From positions 1 through 10,249 of the forward strand of contig CALGTJ010000655.1 of the NCBI GenBank assembly GCA_937901435.1: DNA of 10,249 nt, written 5' to 3'. Source of the stretch: an uncultured Rhodobacter sp. GTDB taxonomy: Bacteria; Pseudomonadota; Alphaproteobacteria; Rhodobacterales; Rhodobacteraceae. Below are positions 1 through 5,974 of the stretch, in pieces. Numbering within the stretch: position 1 is the first letter of the stretch; each line of letters opens with the position of its first letter. The position numbers and the translations under genes were made by a program. The notes beneath the pieces are model-generated. The model saw nothing but the letters and a program-made list of their open reading frames with translations, made no database searches and had not been told where the DNA came from.

Positions 1-1467
1 ACGGCTGTGGGCGAGATGTTTGTTTCGGCCGATATGGCGTTCAACATGTATCAGGGCCTGACCCATGGCGCGGCAAGCGCGATCCATGTGCACGGCACCG
101 ACGCGCAAAAAACCACATATCTGCCCAATATGATCGAGGGGCGCTGGTCGGGCACAATGAACCTGACCGAACCGCAATGCGGCACCGATCTGGGCCTGAT
201 CCGCACCAAGGCAAACCCGCAGGACGACGGCAGCTATAAGATCACCGGGCAGAAAATCTGGATATCTGCGGGCGAACATGACCTGTCCGAAAACATCATC
301 CATCTGGTGCTGGCCAAGATCCCCGGCGGGCCGGAGGGCGTCAAAGGCATTTCCTTGTTCATCGTGCCGAAGTTCTTGGTGAACGACGACGGCAGCCTTG
401 GTGCGCGCAATGCAGTCACTTGCGGCGGGCTGGAAGAAAAGATGGGCATCCATGGTAACGCCACCTGCGTGATGAACCATGATGGCGCGACCGGATACCT
501 GATCGGCGAAAGGCACAAGGGCATGCGCGCCATGTTCAAGATGATGAACGAGGCCCGTCTGGGTGTCGGCCTGCAAGGGTACGCCCAAGCCAGCGTCGCT
601 TATCAAAACGCGCTGGAATTCGCCTGCGACCGCCTGCAAGGCCGTGATGCAACGGGCGTGAAAAACCCCGGTGGCCCCGCCGACCCGATCCTCGTTCACC
701 CCGATGTGCGTCGCGGTCTGATGGCGCAAAAAGCCTTTGTTGAGGGCGCGCGCGCGCTCGTGTTCTGGGGCGCGCAATTGATCGACGCCTCGCGTCTCGC
801 CAAGGATCCAGAGGCCGAGGCGATGATTTCCTTGCTGATCCCGGTCATCAAAGGTTTTCTGACCGACAAAGGGTTCGAAACCTGTGTTCTGGCCCAGCAA
901 ACCCTTGGTGGCAGTGGCTTTACCCGGGAATGGGGGTTGGAACAATACGTCCGCGATGCGCGCATCACCATGATCTACGAGGGCACCAATGGTATCCAGT
1001 CGCTGGATCTTGTCGGGCGAAAACTGGGCCTGAACGGTGGCAAGGCGATGATGGCCTTCTTTGAGTTTGTAAAAGCATTTATCAAAGAAAACGAGGGCCA
1101 CAGCCATTTGAAACGGGATTTCCTCGAACCGCTGAAAGCTGCGTCAAAAGACCTGCAATCGGCCGTCATGTACTTTATGCAAAACGCCAAATCCCCGAAC
1201 AATGCGCTGGCCGGGTCTTATGACTTCATGCACCTCTTTGGCCATGTGTGCCTTGGGCTGATGTGGGCCAAAATGGCGCGGGCCAGCTTTGACGCACTAG
1301 AAACCGGCGGGGGGGCGGCCGGCTCGGATGACGCAGATTTTTACCGCACCAAAATCGCCACGGGCCGCTTTTACATGGCGCGCCAGCTGCCCGAAATCGC
1401 AACCCATCTTGCGCGAATTCAGGCCGGTGCGGAAACGGTGATGGAACTCTCTGCAGAAAATTTCTAA
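1..1467 (+). CDS. Acyl-CoA dehydrogenase, DmdC/FadE-like large type (5' end outside window)
   Basis: This FAD-dependent acyl-CoA dehydrogenase performs the first step of beta-oxidation, making a 2-enoyl-CoA and passing electrons to ETF. The frame is open from base 1, so the N-terminus (probably about 100 residues) lies off the left edge; the GTG at base 7 is not the real start. Visible motifs are the FAD/substrate signature [11 protein letters not shown] (about 157-189), [12 protein letters not shown] (about 265-297), and the C-terminal [14 protein letters not shown], whose Glu codon at 979-981 is the catalytic base in MCAD-like enzymes. About 150 further residues after this match the C-terminal extension (Acyl-CoA_dh_C type) of the ~590-residue class. 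That class includes DmdC, the methylmercaptopropionyl-CoA dehydrogenase of DMSP demethylation, as well as enzymes annotated as general FadE. The substrate cannot be fixed from sequence. The beta-oxidation neighbours favour fatty or related acyl-CoAs. Confidence 0.93.
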   Translation, partial: TAVGEMFVSADMAFNMYQGLTHGAASAIHVHGTDAQKTTYLPNMIEGRWSGTMNLTEPQCGTDLGLIRTKANPQDDGSYKITGQKIWISAGEHDLSENIIHLVLAKIPGGPEGVKGISLFIVPKFLVNDDGSLGARNAVTCGGLEEKMGIHGNATCVMNHDGATGYLIGERHKGMRAMFKMMNEARLGVGLQGYAQASVAYQNALEFACDRLQGRDATGVKNPGGPADPILVHPDVRRGLMAQKAFVEGARALVFWGAQLIDASRLAKDPEAEAMISLLIPVIKGFLTDKGFETCVLAQQTLGGSGFTREWGLEQYVRDARITMIYEGTNGIQSLDLVGRKLGLNGGKAMMAFFEFVKAFIKENEGHSHLKRDFLEPLKAASKDLQSAVMYFMQNAKSPNNALAGSYDFMHLFGHVCLGLMWAKMARASFDALETGGGAAGSDDADFYRTKIATGRFYMARQLPEIATHLARIQAGAETVMELSAENF

Positions 1468-1506
1468 GCTGGCCCGAACAAGTCCAGTCGATGCAGAAAG
1501 ACCCTG

Positions 1507-1719
1507 ATGCCAAAACGCTTTCGCCTGACGCGCCGCTTTCCCTGCGCCATGACCGAAGACGGCTATCGCCGCCTGAAACGCTTTGCCAATGACGCAGGAT
1601 TGGACGAGGGTGAGGCGCTGTCCTTCTTGTTCGAACACTTTGACAGCGTCACAAACCAAGAAAACCTGACCGCTCGCCTGCGCCTGTTCAACACCGACCT
1701 CGACGCTCGCAAAAAATAA
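1507..1719 (+). CDS. Small hypothetical protein, 70 aa, possible ribbon-helix-helix-like fold
   Basis: I do not recognise a named family. It encodes 70 residues, lies 39 bases after the first dehydrogenase and ends 8 bases before the second, so it is very probably co-transcribed with both. Codon use (Cys, Gly, Arg and Leu codons ending in C or G) matches the neighbours and supports real coding. The protein is charged and soluble: a basic N-terminus ([11 protein letters not shown]), a short strand-like stretch, then two likely helices (about residues 18-30 and 34-46, with [15 protein letters not shown]) and a polar tail ending in DARKK. A strand followed by two helices recalls ribbon-helix-helix DNA-binding proteins, so a local regulator is possible, but this is a guess from shape. 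Purine-rich AGAAAG lies before the ATG. An internal ATG at codon 15 is a less likely start. There is no signal peptide or membrane segment. Confidence 0.75.
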   Translation: MPKRFRLTRRFPCAMTEDGYRRLKRFANDAGLDEGEALSFLFEHFDSVTNQENLTARLRLFNTDLDARKK

Positions 1720-1727
1720 GGCCTGCC

Positions 1728-2894
1728 ATGACTGACATGTCCCCCAGCACCTGGATGACGGACGAGCACAAAATGCTCGCCGAAATGACTCGCCAGTTCA
1801 TCACCACGGAATGGTCGCCGCATTATGCGCGCTGGCGTGAACAAGGCCAGATGGACCGCTCGACATGGTCCGAGGCCGCCGCCTTGGGGCTGCTCTGCCC
1901 GTCGATCCCCGAAGAATACGGCGGCGCAGGCGGTGATTTCGGCCATGAGGCGGTGATCCTGATGGAAGGCTCGCGCGCCAATCTGGCCTCTTGGGGGCAC
2001 GGCATCCATTCCGGGATCGTCGCCCATTATATTCTTGCTTATGGCAGTGAAGAACAGAAACACCGCTGGCTGCCCAAGATGGTCTCTGGCGAATTGGTCG
2101 GTGCTTTGGCCATGACCGAACCCTCTGGCGGCTCTGACGTGCAAAACCTCAAGACCCGCGCCACGCGGGATGGCAATGTCTACCGCCTGACAGGGCAAAA
2201 GACCTTTATAACCAATGGCCAGCACGCCAATCTTATCATCGTCGCCGCCAAGACCAACCCCAATGAAAAGGCGCGGGGCACGTCGCTGATGGTTGTCGAA
2301 ACAGATGTGGCAGAGGGCTTTAGCCGCGGGCGTAACCTTGACAAAATCGGCTGCCATGCGGCGGATACGTCAGAGTTGTTCTTTGACAATGTCGCCCTGC
2401 CCCCGGAAAACATCCTTGGGGGCGAAGAGGGTCAGGGTTTTTACCAGATGATGAAGCAACTGCCCCAAGAACGCCTGATCATCGGCTGCGGGGCCGTCGG
2501 GGCCATGGAGGGCGCCGTCGAGCGCACAATAGCCTATTGTCAGGAACGCGAGGCCTTTGGCGGGCCGATCATGCAATTCCAGAACACTCGTTTCAAACTG
2601 GCCGAATGCAAAACCAAAACCACCGTCGCGCGCGCGTTCCTGAACGAATGCATCGCAGAGCATCTGCACGGTGAATTGAGCGTCGAAAAGGCCGCCATGG
2701 CAAAATACTGGCTGACCGACACGCAGGGAGAAGTCTTGGACGAATGCCTGCAATTGCATGGCGGCTACGGCTATATGCAGGACTACGCCATCGCGGAAAT
2801 GTGGACCGACGCGCGGGTGCAACGGATCTATGGCGGCACAAACGAGATCATGAAAGAGCTGATCTCTCGCGGCTTTTCCGGAAAGAAATCTTAA
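1728..2894 (+). CDS. Acyl-CoA dehydrogenase, LCAD/isovaleryl-type
   Basis: This is a 388-residue FAD enzyme of usual acyl-CoA dehydrogenase length. In order it shows an N-terminal helical domain (about 12-120), the beta-domain signature [11 protein letters not shown] (127-137), a [10 protein letters not shown] strand region (155-164), and a C-terminal helical domain with [18 protein letters not shown] (276-293) and [18 protein letters not shown] (342-359). At the MCAD catalytic position it reads [13 protein letters not shown], with Gly369 in place of Glu. The stretch LPQERL (245-250) carries Glu248, the place of the catalytic base in long-chain and isovaleryl-CoA dehydrogenases. The C-terminal part closely resembles what I recall of mammalian LCAD, so activity is expected. 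AAGG at 1718-1721 is a ribosome binding site six bases before the chosen ATG. The in-frame ATGs at codons 4 and 10 fit less well. Chain length or branched-substrate preference cannot be read directly. Confidence 0.93.
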   Translation: MTDMSPSTWMTDEHKMLAEMTRQFITTEWSPHYARWREQGQMDRSTWSEAAALGLLCPSIPEEYGGAGGDFGHEAVILMEGSRANLASWGHGIHSGIVAHYILAYGSEEQKHRWLPKMVSGELVGALAMTEPSGGSDVQNLKTRATRDGNVYRLTGQKTFITNGQHANLIIVAAKTNPNEKARGTSLMVVETDVAEGFSRGRNLDKIGCHAADTSELFFDNVALPPENILGGEEGQGFYQMMKQLPQERLIIGCGAVGAMEGAVERTIAYCQEREAFGGPIMQFQNTRFKLAECKTKTTVARAFLNECIAEHLHGELSVEKAAMAKYWLTDTQGEVLDECLQLHGGYGYMQDYAIAEMWTDARVQRIYGGTNEIMKELISRGFSGKKS

Positions 2895-2923
2895 GCGATG
2901 CCCCCGTTGACAGGTCAGATTTT

Positions 2924-2944
2924 GAGTATTTTTGCCAAAATGAA
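2924..2944 (-). repeat. 21-base interspersed element, left arm of inverted pair
   Basis: The plus strand reads GAGTATTTTTGCC then AAAATGAA. Its reverse complement matches the element at 3103-3123 at 20 of 21 bases (one T/C difference). The arms point in opposite directions, 158 bases apart. From memory, the core CATCTTGGCAAAAATACTC occurs many times between genes in Rhodobacteraceae genomes; I could not check that here. Being just downstream of the dehydrogenase stop, it may have a role in transcript ends or be a scattered repeat with no host role. Confidence 0.6.
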
Positions 2945-3102
2945 ATGGCAAAGGGTCGACCCCGCCATCCAGCGCGGCAATCAGTTCACTGCCTTGAGGC
3001 AGGACAGCAGGGTGTCACCTTGGGCGGTCATCGGCTCTGCAGCCTGTACCGCACCTGCCATTGTGGCCAACTATGGTTAAAAATCAGTAAGCCGTTTCCA
3101 AG

Positions 3103-3123
3103 TTCATCTTGGCAAAAATACTC
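3103..3123 (+). repeat. 21-base interspersed element, right arm of inverted pair
   Basis: The plus strand reads TTCATCTTGG then CAAAAATACTC. It matches the reverse complement of 2924-2944 with one mismatch. It lies 45 bases before the GST start codon, so it would be in or near that gene's promoter or leader. Flanking bases beyond the 21 do not match between the two arms, so the conserved unit seems to end there. Confidence 0.6.
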
Positions 3124-3168
3124 GAATCCAACCCGCGCAAAACGCGCAACGCCAGAGAAAGAGCCCCA

Positions 3169-3804
3169 ATGACCATCAAACTTCACTGTTTTGGCGAAAG
3201 CGGAAACGCCTATAAAGCCGCACTTGCGCTTCAACTCAGCGGGCTGGATTGGGAACCCGTCTTTGTGGATTTCTTCAACGGAGAGACCCGCAGTGACACC
3301 TACCGCACCACCGTTAATGTGATGGGCGAAGCGCCCGTGTTGGTGGATGGGGATGTCTCACTGACACAATCTGGCGTCATCCAGCAATATATCACAGACA
3401 AATCCGGAAAGTTCGGTGGCGCGCCAGACGAAAAATACGAGGTTCTGCGTTGGGTTTTATGGGACAATCACAAACTGTCCAGTCAGGCGGGAATGACCCG
3501 GTTCCTGATGAATTTTCTGCCTGCGGACAAGCGCCCCGAGCCTGTGATTGCCTTTACCCAAGGTCGCCTCAAGGCGGCGTATCAGGTGTTGAACTCTCAT
3601 CTTGAGGGGCGCAACTGGATCGTCGGCACCGGCATCACCAACGCGGATCTGTCCTGTTGCGGCTATCTTTATTATCCAGAGCCTTTTGGGTTTGATCGCG
3701 CCGAATGGCCCAATATCGACGCCTGGCTCACCCGGCTAAGCGAAACGCCCGGCTGGAAGCACCCCTATGATCTGATGCCCGGCAACCCGGCGGATCGCGC
3801 CTAA
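3169..3804 (+). CDS. Glutathione S-transferase family protein
   Basis: This 211-residue cytosolic GST conjugates or otherwise uses glutathione. The N-terminal thioredoxin-like domain (about 1-78) starts MTIKLHCFGESGNAYKA, with Ser11 and Asn13 where many bacterial GSTs carry the glutathione-activating residue. EAPVLV contains Pro56, the expected cis-proline, and is followed by LTQSGVIQQYI (65-75), the usual Gln-Ser glutathione-binding stretch. The helical C-terminal domain (about 88-200) has the N-capping box ITNAD (Thr157, Asp160). The frame is open further upstream to a TTG at 3109, but that segment is non-coding in character and crosses the repeat arm. The ATG at 3169 has AGAAAGAG six to thirteen bases upstream and gives the normal family length. 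It lies 15 bases before the thiolase, which suggests one transcript. The substrate is unknown; a role in handling reactive enoyl or aldehyde by-products is only a guess. Confidence 0.92.
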   Translation: MTIKLHCFGESGNAYKAALALQLSGLDWEPVFVDFFNGETRSDTYRTTVNVMGEAPVLVDGDVSLTQSGVIQQYITDKSGKFGGAPDEKYEVLRWVLWDNHKLSSQAGMTRFLMNFLPADKRPEPVIAFTQGRLKAAYQVLNSHLEGRNWIVGTGITNADLSCCGYLYYPEPFGFDRAEWPNIDAWLTRLSETPGWKHPYDLMPGNPADRA

Positions 3805-3806
3805 GC

Positions 3807-3811
3807 AAGGA
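3807..3811 (+). promoter_or_regulatory. Ribosome binding site of the thiolase gene
   Basis: AAGGA sits eight bases before the ATG at 3820, in the short gap after the GST stop. It fixes the thiolase start and is the strongest Shine-Dalgarno-like site at the head of the overlapping thiolase-cupin-fadJ unit. Confidence 0.6.
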
Positions 3812-3819
3812 AAACGCCC

Positions 3820-5031
3820 ATGGAAGACGCCTATATATATGACGCCGTTCGCTCTCCCCGCGGCAAGGGGCGCCGCGATGGCAGCCTGCATGAGGTCACG
3901 GCTGTCAAGCTGAGTGCGGATATCCTGAACGCCCTCAAGACCCGCAACGGGTTGCAAGGCCATGCGGTCGAGGATGTGATCTGGGGCAATGTCACGCAAC
4001 TGGGCGAACAGGGTGCCTGTTTGGCGCGCTCTGCGGTTCTGGCCTCTGATCTGGATGAATCCATCCCAGGCGTCGCGATCAATCGCTTTTGCGCCTCTGG
4101 TCTGGAGGCGGTGAATATGGCAGCAAACCAGATCCGGGGCGGCGCGGGCGATGGCTATATCGCGGGCGGTGTCGAATGTATGAGCCGGGTTCCCATGGGC
4201 AGTGACGGCGGCGCGATTGCCGCCGATCCGACGCTGGCGATGAAAAGCTATTTCGTCCCGCAAGGCATCAGCAGCGATATCATCGCGACCGAATATGGCT
4301 TTACCCGCGATATGGCGGATGCCTTGGCCGTACGCAGCCAGCACCGCGCCAAGGCGGCATGGGATGATCACCGTTTTGACCGATCTGTCATTGAAATCAA
4401 GGACATGAACGGGTTGTCGATCCTTGATCACGACGAGCACATGCGCCCCGAGACCGACATGCAAAGCCTCGGCGCGCTGCGTCCCAGTTTCAAGGATATC
4501 GGAGAGGCCATGCCCGGCTTTGACAAGATCGCGCTGATGAAATACCCGCATCTGGAGCGGATCGAACATATCCACCACGCGGGCAATTCCAGCGGCATCG
4601 TCGACGGGGCCGCCGCGATCCTGCTGGGCAACAAGGCCTATGGTGAGGCGCATGGGCTAAAGCCACGCGCGCGTATTCGTGGCACCGCCAAGATCGGCAC
4701 CGATCCGACGATCATGCTGACCGGGCCCGTGCCTGTGACGCAGAAGATCCTGCGCGAGGCGGGAATGACGATTGGCGACATCGACCTGTTCGAGGTGAAC
4801 GAGGCCTTTGCCAGCGTCGTCTTGCGCTTTATGCAGGCGTTTGACGTTGACCCCGACGTGGTGAACGTCAACGGCGGGTCGATCGCAATGGGGCATCCTT
4901 TGGGGGCGACGGGCGCGATCATCCTTGGGACCCTGCTGGACGAGATGGAACGCAGCGACAAGGAAACCGGATTGGCAACCTTGTGCATCGGGTCCGGCAT
5001 GGGTGCAGCCACGATCATAGAGCGCGTCTGA
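3820..5031 (+). CDS. Acetyl-CoA C-acyltransferase (thiolase)
   Basis: This 403-residue thiolase cleaves 3-ketoacyl-CoA with CoA to acetyl-CoA and a shortened acyl-CoA, the last beta-oxidation step. All catalytic parts are visible: the nucleophile Cys91 in NRFCASGLEAV, NEAFA (327-331), GGSIAMGHPLGATGA with His359, and the second Cys389 in LCIGSGMGA. The length is normal for the family (about 390-405). The loop before GNSSGIVDGAAA (256-265) reads RIEHIHHA, as in degradative FadA/FadI-like enzymes rather than the short biosynthetic PhaA type, so I favour a fatty-acid thiolase working with the FadJ-like protein downstream. The stop codon overlaps the start of the first cupin (TGATG), showing translational coupling. 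A long minus-strand frame opposite this gene is a codon-bias shadow. Confidence 0.95.
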   Translation: MEDAYIYDAVRSPRGKGRRDGSLHEVTAVKLSADILNALKTRNGLQGHAVEDVIWGNVTQLGEQGACLARSAVLASDLDESIPGVAINRFCASGLEAVNMAANQIRGGAGDGYIAGGVECMSRVPMGSDGGAIAADPTLAMKSYFVPQGISSDIIATEYGFTRDMADALAVRSQHRAKAAWDDHRFDRSVIEIKDMNGLSILDHDEHMRPETDMQSLGALRPSFKDIGEAMPGFDKIALMKYPHLERIEHIHHAGNSSGIVDGAAAILLGNKAYGEAHGLKPRARIRGTAKIGTDPTIMLTGPVPVTQKILREAGMTIGDIDLFEVNEAFASVVLRFMQAFDVDPDVVNVNGGSIAMGHPLGATGAIILGTLLDEMERSDKETGLATLCIGSGMGAATIIERV

Positions 5032-5501
5032 TGCCAAAGATTGATCCCGAAACGGTCACCGCGCGCCACAGCACCAGCTACCCTGCGCCCTATGCAGAAA
5101 TGATGCGCGGACGGCATTATTTGCCGTTTGGCGACGCAGGTGGGCTGACGCAATTCGGGGCCAGCATAACGGTGCTGGACCCCGGCGGCATGTCGTCGTT
5201 GCGCCATTGGCATTCCCGTGAAGACGAATTCATGATGGTCACGCTGGGCGAGGTTGTACTGGTCGAGGACAGTGGCGAAACCGTACTGCACCCCGGTGAC
5301 TGTGCGGCCTTTCCAGCGGGTGTCGAAAACGGTCACCACGTCCTGAACCGTACCGACCAAGAGGCGCGGTTTCTGGTGATCGGCAGTCGCGACGCGAATG
5401 AGGTCTGCACCTATTCGGACCATGATTTGAAAGTGGTCGAAAAGAACGGCGTGGGCGTTTTCACCCGCAAAGATGGCAGCCCGCTGCCACCGGAGGCCTG
5501 A
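5031..5501 (+). CDS. Cupin domain protein, first of tandem pair (COG3837-like)
   Basis: This 156-residue single-domain cupin resembles the COG3837 type. Motif 1 is GGMSSLRHWHSREDEF, with likely metal ligands His59, His61 and Glu66. Motif 2 is HPGDCAAFPAGVENGHHVLN (87-106), with His102 or His103 as the fourth ligand. The C-terminal tail (YSDHDLKVV, then FTRKDGSP) is typical of this cupin type. The start overlaps the thiolase stop as TGATG; the frame is open 16 codons further upstream, but those lie inside the thiolase gene. The stop overlaps the next cupin in the same TGATG manner. All metal ligands are intact, so it could bind a metal and act as an enzyme or sensor, but no substrate can be named. 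No DNA-binding domain is attached. It has no signal peptide, so it is cytoplasmic. Confidence 0.9.
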   Translation: MPKIDPETVTARHSTSYPAPYAEMMRGRHYLPFGDAGGLTQFGASITVLDPGGMSSLRHWHSREDEFMMVTLGEVVLVEDSGETVLHPGDCAAFPAGVENGHHVLNRTDQEARFLVIGSRDANEVCTYSDHDLKVVEKNGVGVFTRKDGSPLPPEA

Positions 5502-5974
5502 TGCCCAAGATCGACATGTCCGCCCTGCCCGTTCGTAAAGGGTCCAGCTATCCCGGCAAACTGGCCGCACAAATGGGCAATCGCGCACAGATCAGTCTGG
5601 GGGCGGCGTCAGGACTGACCCAGTTTGGGGTTAATCTTGTGACACTGGGGCCCGGCGCACTGTCGTCGCTGCGTCATTGGCATGAAAATCAGGACGAGTT
5701 CTTGATGGTCACGCAAGGTGTCTGCACGCTGATCGACGACACCGGAGAGACCGATCTGCATCCCGGTGACTGCGCGGCCTTTCCAGCCGGGGACCCCAAC
5801 GGGCACCACCTGATCAACAGGACCGACGCGGATGCGACCTTTGTGGTGGTCGGCACCCATACGCCCACCGAGGTTGGCCATTACAGCGATGTTGACCTGC
5901 ATGTGACCTCGCGAAACGGGGTTCACAGCTTTACCAAACGCGACGGCACGCCTTTTGATGGAGACAGCGAATGA
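5501..5974 (+). CDS. Cupin domain protein, second of tandem pair (COG3837-like)
   Basis: This 157-residue cupin aligns to the preceding gene without gaps over about 150 residues, with roughly half identical by eye (about 82). Shared blocks include MPKID at the N-terminus, GLTQFG, SSLRHWH, HPGDCAAFPAG, NGHH and the C-terminal FT..DG. Metal ligands His59, His61, Glu66 and His102/103 are all kept. It is therefore a tandem duplicate that has diverged but kept its active site. GGAGG at 5492-5496 lies only four bases from the ATG, inside the end of the first cupin. Its own stop overlaps the fadJ start as ATGA. The main differences are in residues 6-32, where substrate-side loops or the dimer face may lie. 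A heterodimer with the first cupin is possible but not shown by sequence. Function unknown. Confidence 0.9.
   Translation: MPKIDMSALPVRKGSSYPGKLAAQMGNRAQISLGAASGLTQFGVNLVTLGPGALSSLRHWHENQDEFLMVTQGVCTLIDDTGETDLHPGDCAAFPAGDPNGHHLINRTDADATFVVVGTHTPTEVGHYSDVDLHVTSRNGVHSFTKRDGTPFDGDSE

Larger units (their letters stand above)
2895..3168. other. Non-coding gap between the dehydrogenase and GST genes
   Basis: This 274-base stretch has no convincing gene. It contains two arms of a 21-base inverted repeat (annotated separately), a perfect palindrome GGGTCGACCC at 2953-2962, and a small hairpin CTGCC/GGCAG (2989-3002) without a following T-run, so it is not a normal intrinsic terminator. A 60-codon plus-strand reading frame starts at 2898, but it runs through the repeat arm and resembles no protein I know. 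The gap may hold the end of the upstream transcript and the promoter for the GST-thiolase-cupin-fadJ group. I could not pick out clear -35/-10 boxes. Confidence 0.6.

Noticed and set aside
1563..2357. 264-codon minus-strand open frame
   Set aside because: It spans the small gene, the gap and the second dehydrogenase on the opposite strand; both have clear protein evidence, and the frame has no recognisable motif. It is a GC-bias shadow.
2370..2951. 193-codon minus-strand open frame opposite the second dehydrogenase
   Set aside because: It lies antisense to the conserved C-terminal domain and shows no family motif.
2989..3002. Small hairpin CTGCC/GGCAG as a terminator of the dehydrogenase transcript
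   Set aside because: The stem is only five pairs and no T-run follows.
2898..3080. 60-codon plus-strand frame in the gap after the second dehydrogenase
   Set aside because: It reads through the 21-base repeat arm, has no well-placed ribosome binding site and matches no family I know. It is kept only as part of the non-coding description.
2945..3102. Possible decayed gene on the minus strand between the repeat arms
   Set aside because: Short stretches read like protein (MTAQGDTLLSCLKAVN), but they are broken by stops and frame changes and have no recognisable relative.
3109..3168. Extended TTG start for the GST
   Set aside because: The extra 20 residues cross the repeat arm and are not GST-like. 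The ATG at 3169 has a ribosome binding site and gives the usual N-terminus.
3736..4653. 305-codon minus-strand open frame opposite the thiolase
   Set aside because: The plus strand has all thiolase active-site motifs. The minus frame is a codon-bias shadow with no recognisable motif.
4983..5030. Upstream start for the first cupin
   Set aside because: These codons are inside the conserved thiolase C-terminus. The ATG at 5031 matches the MPKID start of the paralogue.
4638..5588. 316-codon minus-strand open frame across thiolase and cupin
   Set aside because: It crosses two well-supported plus-strand genes and has no known motif.
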